Source: Comamonadaceae bacterium
GTDB taxonomy: Bacteria; Pseudomonadota; Gammaproteobacteria; Burkholderiales; Burkholderiaceae_C
Length of the DNA stretch: 64,000 nt
Direction of reading: 5' to 3'
NCBI GenBank assembly: GCA_947442105.1
Contig: CANEVH010000005.1
Location: forward strand, 1 to 64,000
The notes beneath the pieces were generated by a model that was given only the letters and a program-made list of their open reading frames with translations, made no database searches and was not told where the DNA came from. The position numbers were made by a program, and so were the translations under genes. Of this stretch, positions 56,540-64,000 are shown piece by piece. The number at the start of each line of letters is the position of its first letter. Position 1 is the stretch's first letter.

Positions 56540-57355
56540 TTACGCCGCAGAGCGCACTATTTCGGGGCCAAGCTCGCAGGCAAAGCCCTCCAGCCCAAGT
56601 TTTAAGGCCGCGAAGGCGGACTCGACCGCCAAGGCTTCGCCTTTAACGCCCAATTCAATGTGGCGGCCATAGCTTGGATGGTCAACGCTGGGCAGGCTGA
56701 ACACCTTGACCGCGAAGCGGCGCTCCAGGTCTTCCATCAGCGGCGTGAGCGTGGCTTCCATGGCGCCCATGACGATCACCGATTTTTCCAGGCGCGCCGT
56801 GCGGTCAAAACAATGCGCGTAATGCGTATCCAGCACCCACTCGACCATGGGCCAGGCCATCACAGGAAAACCCGGCACAAAGTGCACCCCGGCACCTTGC
56901 GCGTCCACGCAACTGAAGCCGGGAATTTTGTTGTACGGGTTGGGAATGATGGCCGCGCCGCTGGGAAACATGCCCATGTTTAGGCGGTGGAGGTTGTCTG
57001 CACGCTCGGGCTCGAAGGCCTGGCCGTTTTCGCGCGCAATGTCTTGCATGCGCTCCAAGATCAGCGCGCGGGCCTGCGGATGCAGCGTTAGTTCACGTCC
57101 CAGCGCGCTGGTGGCGCACTGGCGGGTGTGGTCGTCCGGCGTGGCGCCAATGCCGCCAAAAGAAAACACCACGTCGCCGCTGGCAAATGCCGCAGACAGC
57201 GTGGCGGTAATGCGCTGAGGGTCATCGCCCACATAGTGCGAGTACGCCAGTTGCAAGCCGCGCGCGCCCAGCAGGCTGATGGCTTGCGCCAGGTGCTTGT
57301 CGGCACGTTTGCCAGACAGTATTTCGTCGCCAATGATGATCAGGCCAAAGTTCAT
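56540..57355 (-). CDS. MoaB/CinA-type molybdopterin-binding protein
   Basis: 271 aa. The N-terminal two thirds are a MoCF/CinA fold: [34 protein letters not shown], and N-P-Y-N-K-I-P-G-F, with [11 protein letters not shown]. These sites bind molybdopterin in cofactor synthesis; the family's stand-alone members (often called CinA-like) lack a proven role. No CinA C-terminal amidase domain is present. Upstream of glnA on the same strand, but glnA has its own promoter. Confidence 0.85.
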   Translation of the reverse strand: MNFGLIIIGDEILSGKRADKHLAQAISLLGARGLQLAYSHYVGDDPQRITATLSAAFASGDVVFSFGGIGATPDDHTRQCATSALGRELTLHPQARALILERMQDIARENGQAFEPERADNLHRLNMGMFPSGAAIIPNPYNKIPGFSCVDAQGAGVHFVPGFPVMAWPMVEWVLDTHYAHCFDRTARLEKSVIVMGAMEATLTPLMEDLERRFAVKVFSLPSVDHPSYGRHIELGVKGEALAVESAFAALKLGLEGFACELGPEIVRSAA

Positions 57356-57414
57356 GGGTGTTCCTTGCTTTCATGCAGGCGCCAAGCGCGCTCCACCATA
57401 AAAGTTCTTTCGCG

Positions 57415-58296
57415 CTAGGGCAGTGGGAGCGGTGGGGGCAATGCGGGCGCTGGGGCTTCACCAAGCACCACCGCTTCTGCCACGGCGCCGTTGGTGGAGT
57501 CGGTGTGGCTGCGCAAGGTTTGCAGCGCGTCAAGGCAAAAGTGCGCAAACCACAGCGAAGAAAAAATAAAAATGAGGGTGTATATCCAGATCGACAGCGG
57601 CACCAGCAAAGGCGCCATGGCTATCGCCATCAGCCCGACCGACCACAGCAAGCTGGGCGCTGCGCTCAAAAAGCCGACGACCAGGCCCATGATCAGCAGC
57701 GATTTGCGGTGGGTGTGCAGCAGCGTGCGCCGCTCAGGCGCGCTGGCGTGCGCAGCCAGCGCGTCAAACGCCATGACGCGGCAGGTCAGCCAGCCCCAAA
57801 TCAGCGGCGGCAGTACCAACACCAGTGGCGGAACAATCCACATAGGCATGGACACCACCATGGCCACCAGGGCCAGCAGCGACGAGCCAATGGCCCACGC
57901 CGCGCTGCCCACCATGCTGGCGCCGTAGCGCCGCTCCAGCGCCGAAAAGCGGCGCTGGGCCACCAGATTGACGATGGCGGGCGCCATCAGCAGCGACACC
58001 AGCACCAGGCTTGTGAGCACGATCAAAGGCGTCACCGCCACGATCAATATCAAGGGCGCCACCATGCTTTTGACACTCTGGAGGCCCACCGCTTCCAGCC
58101 AGGCCCACAGGGTTTGGAGCAGCACCGAACTTTCAAGAAACCCACCAACGACCGTAACGGCAGACTGCCAGAAAAAGTGCGCCAGCGCTGCCGTGGCGCC
58201 CATCAGCACCACCACCGGCACCAAAGACAAAAGAACAATACGCGGATGCAGACAGTACGCCGCCGCGCGCCAAAAGGATTCCACCAACAGCCTCAT
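57415..58296 (-). CDS. EI24-domain membrane protein
   Basis: 293 aa from ATG 58296. About six hydrophobic helices, opening with R-L-L-V-E-S-F-W-R-A-A-A-Y-C-L-H-P-R-I-V-L-L-S-L-V-P. Matches the EI24/CysZ-like group (COG2981) in layout, but sulfate uptake cannot be claimed. The upstream in-frame Met at 58341 overlaps the sterol-desaturase gene; the ATG at 58296 overlaps its stop (ATGA), so I use that one. Confidence 0.75.
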   Translation of the reverse strand: MRLLVESFWRAAAYCLHPRIVLLSLVPVVVLMGATAALAHFFWQSAVTVVGGFLESSVLLQTLWAWLEAVGLQSVKSMVAPLILIVAVTPLIVLTSLVLVSLLMAPAIVNLVAQRRFSALERRYGASMVGSAAWAIGSSLLALVAMVVSMPMWIVPPLVLVLPPLIWGWLTCRVMAFDALAAHASAPERRTLLHTHRKSLLIMGLVVGFLSAAPSLLWSVGLMAIAMAPLLVPLSIWIYTLIFIFSSLWFAHFCLDALQTLRSHTDSTNGAVAEAVVLGEAPAPALPPPLPLP

Positions 58297-59273
58297 GGCG
58301 GGCTCCAAAGCCGCTGCAGCCCGCGCCACTGCTGCGACCAAAAGCCGCGTCCGTAGTCAACCCCCTGCTCGACTTGGTTGCGCACGCCGGTGGGCGCGTA
58401 GCGCAGCGAAAAATCGGCGGTACCAAACAGCATGTCCCACCAAGGCAGCAGCACCCCAAAGTTATGGCCACCCCGCACCGCTTTGGCGCCCCCTGGGGTG
58501 GGAGGTGTGCTCTCATGCCCCAGGCCCACGCTGTGGTGCAGGCGATGAAAGCGCGGGCTGACCCACAGCCGCTCGCCCACCGCACCAAACCACAGGCGCA
58601 GATTGGCATGTTGCAGGCTTTCGCTGAGCTGGGTAAAGGCCACGATGGCCACAAACTGCCCCGGCGCTACGCCAATGGCAAGGGCCGCCACGGCGAAAAA
58701 CAGGTCGCGCAAGAGGTCGTCGAGCAAGTGGTTGCGGTTGTCGCTCCACATCGTCATCTGGCGCTGGGCGTGGTGCAGGGCGTGGAGCTGCCACCACCAG
58801 CCAAAGTGGTGCTGGGCGCGGTGCAAGCAGTAGTTCAAAAAGTCAAAAACGACCAAATAAATCAACACGCTGACCCACGGGTTGTCGGTCACACCGGGCC
58901 ACAGGTCGTCGAGCTGGAAAGTGGGCAGCCCCTGCACCCGCAGCATGCCCATGGCGCTATCGACCAGCGGCTCCAGGGTAAAAAACAGCACCAAGCGAAA
59001 CAAACCCAGGCGGTGAATCAGGGTGTAAAGCACGTCGGTGCGCACCGTGGCGCGGTCGGTGATGGCTTCCACCGGACGCCAGCGCTCCAGGGGCACCAGC
59101 ACCGCCAGCATGAGCGCGAGCTGCACTAGCCCGACCAAAAACCACCCAGTGCCGGCGTAGCCCTGCTCCAAAAATCCGGCCACACCCAGGCCAAACATGA
59201 CTGGCTGCACCAGCGCCTCAAACAGCCAGCCCTGGGCTTGGGCAAAAAGTTCTAGCAAAGCGTCCATGGTCAA
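58293..59273 (-). CDS. Sterol desaturase / fatty acid hydroxylase superfamily membrane enzyme
   Basis: 326 aa with about five hydrophobic segments. The diiron His motifs are complete: H151-R-A-Q-H155-H156, H164-A-L-H167-H168, and H243-R-L-H246-H247. This superfamily hydroxylates or desaturates lipids in the membrane using oxygen. The substrate in bacteria without sterols is unknown. ATGA overlaps tie it to the deacetylase gene upstream and the EI24 gene downstream. Confidence 0.87.
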   Translation of the reverse strand: MTMDALLELFAQAQGWLFEALVQPVMFGLGVAGFLEQGYAGTGWFLVGLVQLALMLAVLVPLERWRPVEAITDRATVRTDVLYTLIHRLGLFRLVLFFTLEPLVDSAMGMLRVQGLPTFQLDDLWPGVTDNPWVSVLIYLVVFDFLNYCLHRAQHHFGWWWQLHALHHAQRQMTMWSDNRNHLLDDLLRDLFFAVAALAIGVAPGQFVAIVAFTQLSESLQHANLRLWFGAVGERLWVSPRFHRLHHSVGLGHESTPPTPGGAKAVRGGHNFGVLLPWWDMLFGTADFSLRYAPTGVRNQVEQGVDYGRGFWSQQWRGLQRLWSPP

Positions 59274-60124
59274 GCCTTGTGCGCGGCAATCCAGCCCCGG
59301 TAGGCCGGGTGGCTGCGCAAGGTTTCAAAACAAAAGCCCTTGGCCTGCAAGCCCACAATCAGGCGCTCCAGTACCGCAGGCGCCCACGGGTCTTTGCGCG
59401 ACCAAATGCCCAAGTGGGCCATCAAAACGTCGCCGCTGCGCACATCGCGTAAGGCCTTGTTCAAAAGAGCTGTGTTGGGGTATTTGTCGCTGGGCAGCTC
59501 GTCACCCAAAAATCCGGCGTCTGCCCAGCCCACATGCGCGTAGCCACAGGCTTGGGCCGCCGCCAGCAGCGCGGGCGAAGTTTTGCCACCCGGCGCACGA
59601 AAAAGGGGCAGACTGGCGTGCCCGGTGAGTTCTTGCAGCCGGTCGGCGGACTGTTTGATCTGGCTGCAGTACTGCTGCGCTGTGTACGTCGCCCGCTTAC
59701 CGGCCGCCGCGCCTGCTGAGGGCTGCATTCGAAACTGTGGCGATCCACCGGCACCAGCAGTACTAGCAGCACCACCACCCGAGCTAAGGTCTGCACGCCA
59801 GTACACGTGGTCAAAGGTGTGGGAGGCAAAAGCGTGTCCCTCGGCGGCGCGCGCACGCCACCACGGCGCCCAGTGCGCGCCCAGGCTGCCGTCGCCCGTC
59901 TTGGTGGCCTCGTTGGCAGCAAAAAAAGTCACCTTGACCTGGTGGCGCGCCAGCACCTCGGCAATCAGGGGCGCAACTTCCATGTGGCCGGTGTCAAACG
60001 TCAGGTAAAGCGGCTTGCGGCAGGGCGCCGCTGGGACCTCAGTGGCCACATACGACGGCGCCACGGCGGCCCATGCCAAAGCCATGCAAAACCACGGCGT
60101 GGGTGTTCGATTTGGGGTTTGCAT
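59270..60124 (-). CDS. Exported polysaccharide deacetylase-family protein
   Basis: 284 aa from the Met at 60124, which has GAAGG just upstream (a longer start at 60163 lacks one). Signal peptide about 1-30. NodB fold: motif 1 is L-T-F-D44-T45-G-H-M (normally F-D-D-G, so the second, metal-binding Asp is Thr), motif 2 is H102-T-F-D-H106 (both metal His kept), later F-R-A-P-G-G. A Gly/Ala/Ser-rich insert of about 35 residues follows motif 2. It may still bind metal by the two His; activity uncertain. Confidence 0.82.
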   Translation of the reverse strand: MQTPNRTPTPWFCMALAWAAVAPSYVATEVPAAPCRKPLYLTFDTGHMEVAPLIAEVLARHQVKVTFFAANEATKTGDGSLGAHWAPWWRARAAEGHAFASHTFDHVYWRADLSSGGGAASTAGAGGSPQFRMQPSAGAAAGKRATYTAQQYCSQIKQSADRLQELTGHASLPLFRAPGGKTSPALLAAAQACGYAHVGWADAGFLGDELPSDKYPNTALLNKALRDVRSGDVLMAHLGIWSRKDPWAPAVLERLIVGLQAKGFCFETLRSHPAYRGWIAAHKA

Positions 60125-60174
60125 GGGGCGCCTTCGTTCCAACTTGTGCTTTAACTCGTGCATGAGCCCGTGAT

Positions 60175-61152
60175 TCAGCGCGGCGCGTGGTCCAGCGTCC
60201 AGACGCCGTGGGGCGACTTGCCCACCGCCACCTGGCGCACCACTTTGCGCGTTTGCGTATCGATCACAGTCAACTTTTTGATCCAGCGTGAGGTAACAAA
60301 TATATAGCGCCCGTCCGCCGACAAGTCCATGCAGTCCGGCCCGCCCGGGGCGGGGAACTGGTCCACCACGGTGAGCGTCTGGAAGTCAATTTTGCTAATG
60401 GTATTGGCCACCCGGTTGCTCACCAGCACGTGGCGCTTGTCGCCCATGCTGCGAAAGGCGTGGGCAGCCGCACCCGTGGGGATGGCTTTAACAAGCTTGG
60501 GCGCAGCAGCGCTCACGTCGTACACCCCCACCCCGGTGCCGCCCGTCATGCCCACCAAAAGCAGTTTGTCGTCCGGCGTGCCAAACACGTCAGCGGGCAA
60601 AGAGCCGGTTTTAATGCGCCACTTGATGGCCTGAGCAGCCAGGTCGATGGCGACCAACTCGTCGCTCTCTTGCATGCTGACATAGGCGGTGCTGCTTTTG
60701 CTGTCAATCCAGACATGGCTAGGCGTCTTGCTGGTGGGAATGCGCTTGGCAAGCGCCAGATCGGTGCCATTCCAGCGGTACAAGTCCACATGGTTGAGCC
60801 GGTTACCCACGGTGACCAGCCATTTCATATCCGGCGAAAAACGCAGCTGGTAGGGGTCCAATATGCCGCGCACGGTGCGCTGTACCGCAGCGGTTTTGGG
60901 GTCCACAAACAACAGCGAGTCGCCCAGGGCGTTAGCGATGATGAGTGACTTCTCGTCCGGCGTCAGGTACAAGTGATGGGGCTCTTTGCCGGTGTGAAAG
61001 CGCTGGGTTTCTTTCCAGGTGATAGGGTCAATGACGCTCACGCTGGCGTCTTGGGAATTGAGCACAAAAATCGGCGGGGGCGGCTCTGCGGCCATCGTCC
61101 CGAGCGCCAAAAAAAAACACGCTGCTGCAAAAAATCGAGTCAAAAGGTTCAC
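60175..61152 (-). CDS. Secreted YVTN/YncE-type beta-propeller protein
   Basis: 325 aa with a signal peptide (1-21, A-C-F-F-L-A-L-G-T-M-A-A). The rest is a repeated YVTN-like beta-propeller: V-L-N-S-Q-D-A-S-V-S-V-I-D-P, H-H-L-Y-L-T-P-D-E-K-S-L, V-S-N-R-V-A-N-T-I-S-K-I-D, D-L-S-A-D-G-R-Y-I-F-V-T-S. About seven blades. Periplasmic; likely a binding scaffold, perhaps for cofactors or polymers. 50 nt upstream of the deacetylase. Confidence 0.83.
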   Translation of the reverse strand: MNLLTRFFAAACFFLALGTMAAEPPPPIFVLNSQDASVSVIDPITWKETQRFHTGKEPHHLYLTPDEKSLIIANALGDSLLFVDPKTAAVQRTVRGILDPYQLRFSPDMKWLVTVGNRLNHVDLYRWNGTDLALAKRIPTSKTPSHVWIDSKSSTAYVSMQESDELVAIDLAAQAIKWRIKTGSLPADVFGTPDDKLLLVGMTGGTGVGVYDVSAAAPKLVKAIPTGAAAHAFRSMGDKRHVLVSNRVANTISKIDFQTLTVVDQFPAPGGPDCMDLSADGRYIFVTSRWIKKLTVIDTQTRKVVRQVAVGKSPHGVWTLDHAPR

Positions 61153-61246
61153 AAATACCCTATTTCAGGTGGCGTATGCCCCAGCGTGGGAGTGTAGTCC
61201 TCGGGCACGGGTTTTCCCTTGCGGGCTTTCCTTTGCGCCTAGGCCC

Positions 61247-61993
61247 TTAAAGGCCAGAAACCAGCGCCAGGTCAGCCGCGCTCAGCCAGCGCCATTGGCC
61301 CGGCGCCAGGTCTGCGGGCAGGGCCAGACCGCCAATTTGGGAGCGGTGCAAACCCTCCACCCGGTTGCTCACCGCCGCCACCATGCGCTTGACCTGGTGG
61401 TATTTGCCCTCGGTGAGCGTTAAGCGAAGGTGAAATTCAGACACCGCCTCGCAAGCGGCAGCGCGCACTGGCTTGGGGTCGTCGTCCAGCACCACGCCAG
61501 AGAGCAGTTGCTCGACTTGGCGCGCGTCCAAGGGGTGTTTCACTGTCACCTCATACACCTTGGGCACATGGTGGCGCGGCGAGCTCATGCGGTGTATGAA
61601 TTTGCCGTCGTCGGTGAGCAGCAGCATGCCCGTGGTGTCCTGGTCCAGGCGGCCCACCGCTTGCACGCCTTGCACCGCCGCTTTTTGGGGGCGCAGCCGC
61701 AGCGGCGACGGCAGCAAGGTATAGATGCTGGGGTAGGTGGACGGTTTTTGCGAGCACTCGGTGCCAGTGGGTTTGTTCAGCAGGAGATAGGCCTTTTCAA
61801 CATAAGGCCAGTCCACGCCCTGCACCCGAAAGCGCAGGCCCACGGGCGCGAACTCGGCGCTGGCGTCTTTGCAGACCACCGGCACGGCGGTCGCGTCATC
61901 GCCATGCACCTGAACGAAACCTTGCTGAATCAGGCCCGCGCAGACCCGCCGGGTGCCAAAGCCTTGGCTATAAAGAATCTCTTGGAGTTGCAT
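61247..61993 (-). CDS. rsuA: 16S rRNA pseudouridine synthase RsuA type
   Basis: 248 aa. An N-terminal S4-like part, then the catalytic core with G-R-L-D-Q-D-T-T-G-M-L-L-L-T-D-D-G (nucleophile Asp), K-V-Y-E-V, and L-T-E-G-K-Y-H-Q-V-K-R-M and L-H-R-S-Q-I-G-G. RsuA modifies U516 of 16S rRNA. RsuA, RluB, RluE and RluF share motifs; RsuA fits best by length and by T-E-G-K-Y-H-Q-V-K-R-M. Confidence 0.87.
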   Translation of the reverse strand: MQLQEILYSQGFGTRRVCAGLIQQGFVQVHGDDATAVPVVCKDASAEFAPVGLRFRVQGVDWPYVEKAYLLLNKPTGTECSQKPSTYPSIYTLLPSPLRLRPQKAAVQGVQAVGRLDQDTTGMLLLTDDGKFIHRMSSPRHHVPKVYEVTVKHPLDARQVEQLLSGVVLDDDPKPVRAAACEAVSEFHLRLTLTEGKYHQVKRMVAAVSNRVEGLHRSQIGGLALPADLAPGQWRWLSAADLALVSGL

Positions 61994-62040
61994 GGCGCCA
62001 AGTATCGCAGGGCTATCGGCACCCTACCCGATGCCCGCGC

Positions 62041-62730
62041 TCAGGCCAGGCTGGCTGCGATGTCGCGCTCAAACTGCGCTACCGCCGCGTCCGTGATGGG
62101 GTCTTGCGACCAGGAAATCAGACTGGCTGGCGGCAAGGTGACGGCAGCGGCGCCCAGCCCCATGAGGCGCGAGAGCACGTCGGGAGACTTGATGCTGGCG
62201 GCCAGCAGCTTGGGGCCGCTCTTTGCGCCAGCGGCGTTTTGCGCGACCACGCAAGCCTGTATCAAAGCCCACACGTCGCGCCCGCCGTTGATCGTATCGG
62301 AGGCCAATCGCCCCACATAGGGCGCCACAAAGTCCACGCCCAGCGACTGCGCCCACAGCAATTGCACCGGGTTGGACAGGCCGGTGAGCAACACCGCCTG
62401 CTCCATGGCCTGCACCGCCTGAATGCACGGCAACCACGACGCCAGGCAAGGCAGCTTGATGGTGAGCGCCACGCCCGCTTTGGCGCAGCGCGCTTGCAAG
62501 GCGCCCACCCAGGCCTGCGCCTGGGCGAGGTCGGCGCTGGGCAGTTGCAGCATCAACCGCCTCATGCCTTGCGCTGCTGCGGCGTCCACCAAACCCAGGT
62601 AGGTGTCCAAGTTCACGCGCAGAACCGCCTGGAACACCAGGCTGGGGTTGGTGGTCACGCCCACCACGGGCGGGCACCCAGGGGGTAGTGCCCATTGGGA
62701 AACGTCAGCGCTGTCGAGGTAGATGTCCAC
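62041..62730 (-). CDS. Fructose-6-phosphate aldolase-like transaldolase
   Basis: 229 aa, the size of E. coli FSA. M-D-I-Y-L-D6-S-A-D, V-G-V-T-T-N-P-S-L, Schiff-base Lys92 in L-T-I-K-L-P, F-V-A-P-Y-V-G-R, and L-L-A-A-S-I-K-S-P-D-V-L are present. FSA cleaves or forms fructose-6-P from DHA and glyceraldehyde-3-P. The general-acid Tyr131 of FSA aligns with Ser119, so chemistry may differ. It precedes a FucU mutarotase and sugar ABC ATPase on the same strand, suggesting sugar catabolism. Confidence 0.82.
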   Translation of the reverse strand: MDIYLDSADVSQWALPPGCPPVVGVTTNPSLVFQAVLRVNLDTYLGLVDAAAAQGMRRLMLQLPSADLAQAQAWVGALQARCAKAGVALTIKLPCLASWLPCIQAVQAMEQAVLLTGLSNPVQLLWAQSLGVDFVAPYVGRLASDTINGGRDVWALIQACVVAQNAAGAKSGPKLLAASIKSPDVLSRLMGLGAAAVTLPPASLISWSQDPITDAAVAQFERDIAASLA

Positions 62731-62764
62731 AAATTCCTTGGGTGTTCGGGGCGGGTGGGCCGTC

Positions 62765-63205
62765 TTAGTTCAGGATGACGCCCTTGCAAAACATGGCGTT
62801 ACCGTAGGCCGTGGCCTCGCCGCTTTGCACGATCAGGCTGGCGCCTTTGATCTTGTCATAGAAGGCAAAGCGCTCCACGCCTTCGACCCGCTGCTCGGGC
62901 ACGCCTTCCTTGCCCAGGCAATCCACCACCGCCTGGTGGGCGGGCGTGCGGTGGGTAGCGGGCTGGTGGCACACGCGCATGTAGGCGGCGGGCTGCGCCA
63001 CGTCCTCGGCCAGCGGTATCACCGACAACACCGCCTGGCTCACGCGCGCCAGGCTGTTGCCGGGCAAGCGCACCACGGGTTTGCCGCGGCTCAAAAAGTC
63101 GGCGGTGAAGTTGGCGTCCACCACCGCCACCCACTCCCCGTGGCCCATGGCGGACAAGTGCATCAGCAGCTCGGGCGTGAGCAGAGGGTCAATACCTTTT
63201 AGCAT
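62765..63205 (-). CDS. fucU: RbsD/FucU-family sugar mutarotase
   Basis: 146 aa from ATG 63205. M-L-K-G-I-D-P-L-L-T-P-E-L-L and M-G-H-G-E-W (catalytic His) open it; V-V-D-A-N-F and F-A-F-Y-D-K-I-K-G-A-x-L-I-V-x-S-G-E-A-T-A-Y-G-N close the active site, more like FucU than RbsD. It interconverts sugar anomers, for example L-fucose. The gene overlaps the ABC ATPase gene by 7 nt. Confidence 0.88.
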   Translation of the reverse strand: MLKGIDPLLTPELLMHLSAMGHGEWVAVVDANFTADFLSRGKPVVRLPGNSLARVSQAVLSVIPLAEDVAQPAAYMRVCHQPATHRTPAHQAVVDCLGKEGVPEQRVEGVERFAFYDKIKGASLIVQSGEATAYGNAMFCKGVILN

Positions 63206-63987
63206 GCCAGCGCCTCCTCTTCGCGGAACTTGGCGGGGTCGATGGCGCCAGTGATCAGGCCCACGATTTCTTCGGGGTTGGTGTCTTGGGTGGGGCGGCT
63301 GCAAATGATGCGGCCCTGGCGGAACACCCAGATGCGGTCCACCAAGTCAAACACCTGGCGCAGGTTGTGGCTGATGATGATGAGCGGCACGCCCTGGGTC
63401 TTCAGGCCTTTGATGATTTGCTCCACGCGCGCCGTCTCCGCCACGCCCAGGGCGGCAGTGGGCTCGTCCAGGATGATGAGTTTTTTGGCAAACCCCGCAG
63501 CGCGCGCAATGGCCACGCACTGGCGCTGGCCACCAGACATGCCGCGCAGGCTTTCGGACATATCTTGAATTTTCACGCCCGTGGTGGAGAGCATCTGGGT
63601 GGACTGTTCGCGCATGGCCTTGTGGTTCAGGATGGACAGGGGTCCGAGCTTAAGGCGAGTTAGTTCGCGGCCCAGAAAGATGTTGGCCGGCACATCCAGG
63701 TCTTCGGCCAAGGCCAGCGTCTGGTAGACGGTCTCTATCCCCTGGTCACGCGCGTCTAGCGGCGAGCGAAAGCTCACTTTTTGGCCGTCGAGCAGGATGT
63801 CGCCCTGGTTGGGCTGCTCCACGCCGGTAATCAGGCGCACAAAAGTGCTCTTGCCCGCGCCGTTGTCCCCCACGATGGCGGCGTGCTCACCTGGCTGCAA
63901 GCGGAAATGGGCGTCGGTCAGCGCTTTGACGCCGCCATAGTGTTTGGTAATGCCGCTGATTTGCAGCACGGGTTGCTTGGTGGTCAT
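63199..63987 (-). CDS. Sugar ABC transporter ATP-binding protein
   Basis: 262 aa, single nucleotide-binding domain as in FrcA-type proteins rather than the double RbsA/XylG form. Walker A G-D-N-G-A-G-K-S-T, signature M-S-G-G-Q-R-Q, Walker B L-I-I-L-D-E-P-T-A, switch His I-S-H-N. The presumed permease and binding protein would lie upstream, past the window. Substrate likely a monosaccharide given FucU beside it. Confidence 0.92.
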   Translation of the reverse strand: MTTKQPVLQISGITKHYGGVKALTDAHFRLQPGEHAAIVGDNGAGKSTFVRLITGVEQPNQGDILLDGQKVSFRSPLDARDQGIETVYQTLALAEDLDVPANIFLGRELTRLKLGPLSILNHKAMREQSTQMLSTTGVKIQDMSESLRGMSGGQRQCVAIARAAGFAKKLIILDEPTAALGVAETARVEQIIKGLKTQGVPLIIISHNLRQVFDLVDRIWVFRQGRIICSRPTQDTNPEEIVGLITGAIDPAKFREEEALAC

Positions 63988-64000
63988 ACAAGTAGTTACA

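Overview
The window is GC-rich chromosomal DNA from a betaproteobacterium, most likely family Comamonadaceae (Rhodoferax/Polaromonas-like). Four things point there: a tmRNA whose encoded tag is ANDERFALAA; the order gyrA-serC-pheA-tyrA-aroA/cmk-rpsA-ihfB-lapA-lapB-rfaE-hldD with aroA and cmk fused; the minus-strand block mltG-tmk-holB-pilZ-tatD; and a glnA-ntrB-ntrC block with a small secreted protein between glnA and ntrB. This placement comes from gene order and protein features read by eye, not from a database search.

Layout. 1-1400 is a toxin-antitoxin patch: a PIN toxin cut by the window edge whose C-terminus looks like an antitoxin tail, then a DinJ/YafQ pair with a palindromic operator, then a promoter with no obvious gene. 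1422-6020 (minus) runs mltG, tmk, holB, pilZ, tatD and an ankyrin protein. 6266-12638 holds a nitronate monooxygenase-like gene, ygfZ, a thioesterase with an eroded acetyltransferase tail, an alpha/beta hydrolase, an MFS transporter, a 51-nt AT-rich hairpin, a CvpA-like gene and a 41-residue membrane protein. 12853-17531 (minus) carries tRNA-Val, guaA, guaB and a YihY-type membrane protein. 17553-20814 (plus) is a DUF2069 gene, an FAD dehydrogenase, thyA and folA. 21046-23607 (minus) has ssrA, gph, ubiG and an OmpA-like protein.

23850-38583 is one long plus-strand run: DNA gyrase A, serine and aromatic amino-acid synthesis, CMP kinase, ribosomal protein S1, IHF-beta, LPS assembly regulation and heptose synthesis, a ComEA-like protein and a fluoride channel. 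Many neighbours overlap by ATGA, suggesting translational coupling. A FitAB-type toxin-antitoxin pair follows, whose toxin lacks one catalytic Asp; then, on the minus strand, a patatin-like protein and tex.

43326-46237 is an AT-richer island with a two-gene restriction-modification system: a methyltransferase with two complete Dam-type domains and a PD-(D/E)XK nuclease coupled to it by TGATG. 46664-48499 has an enoyl-CoA hydratase and a second nitronate monooxygenase. 48539-51512 (minus) has ldcA, a fusion of the tRNA deaminase TadA to a haloalkane dehalogenase, and a PaiB-like protein. 51649-56325 (minus) is nitrogen control: glnA with a visible sigma-54 promoter and upstream NtrC site, then ntrB and ntrC. 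56540-63987 (minus) holds a molybdopterin-binding protein, membrane and envelope enzymes, a beta-propeller protein, a pseudouridine synthase, and the edge of a sugar cassette (FSA-like aldolase, FucU-type mutarotase, ABC ATPase).

The observations most worth a second look are the TadA-dehalogenase fusion with its internal ribosome site, the double-methyltransferase restriction system, the PIN toxin with an antitoxin tail, the 51-nt hairpin at 11892-11942, the decaying acetyltransferase domain and the FitB-like toxin lacking its Asp104.
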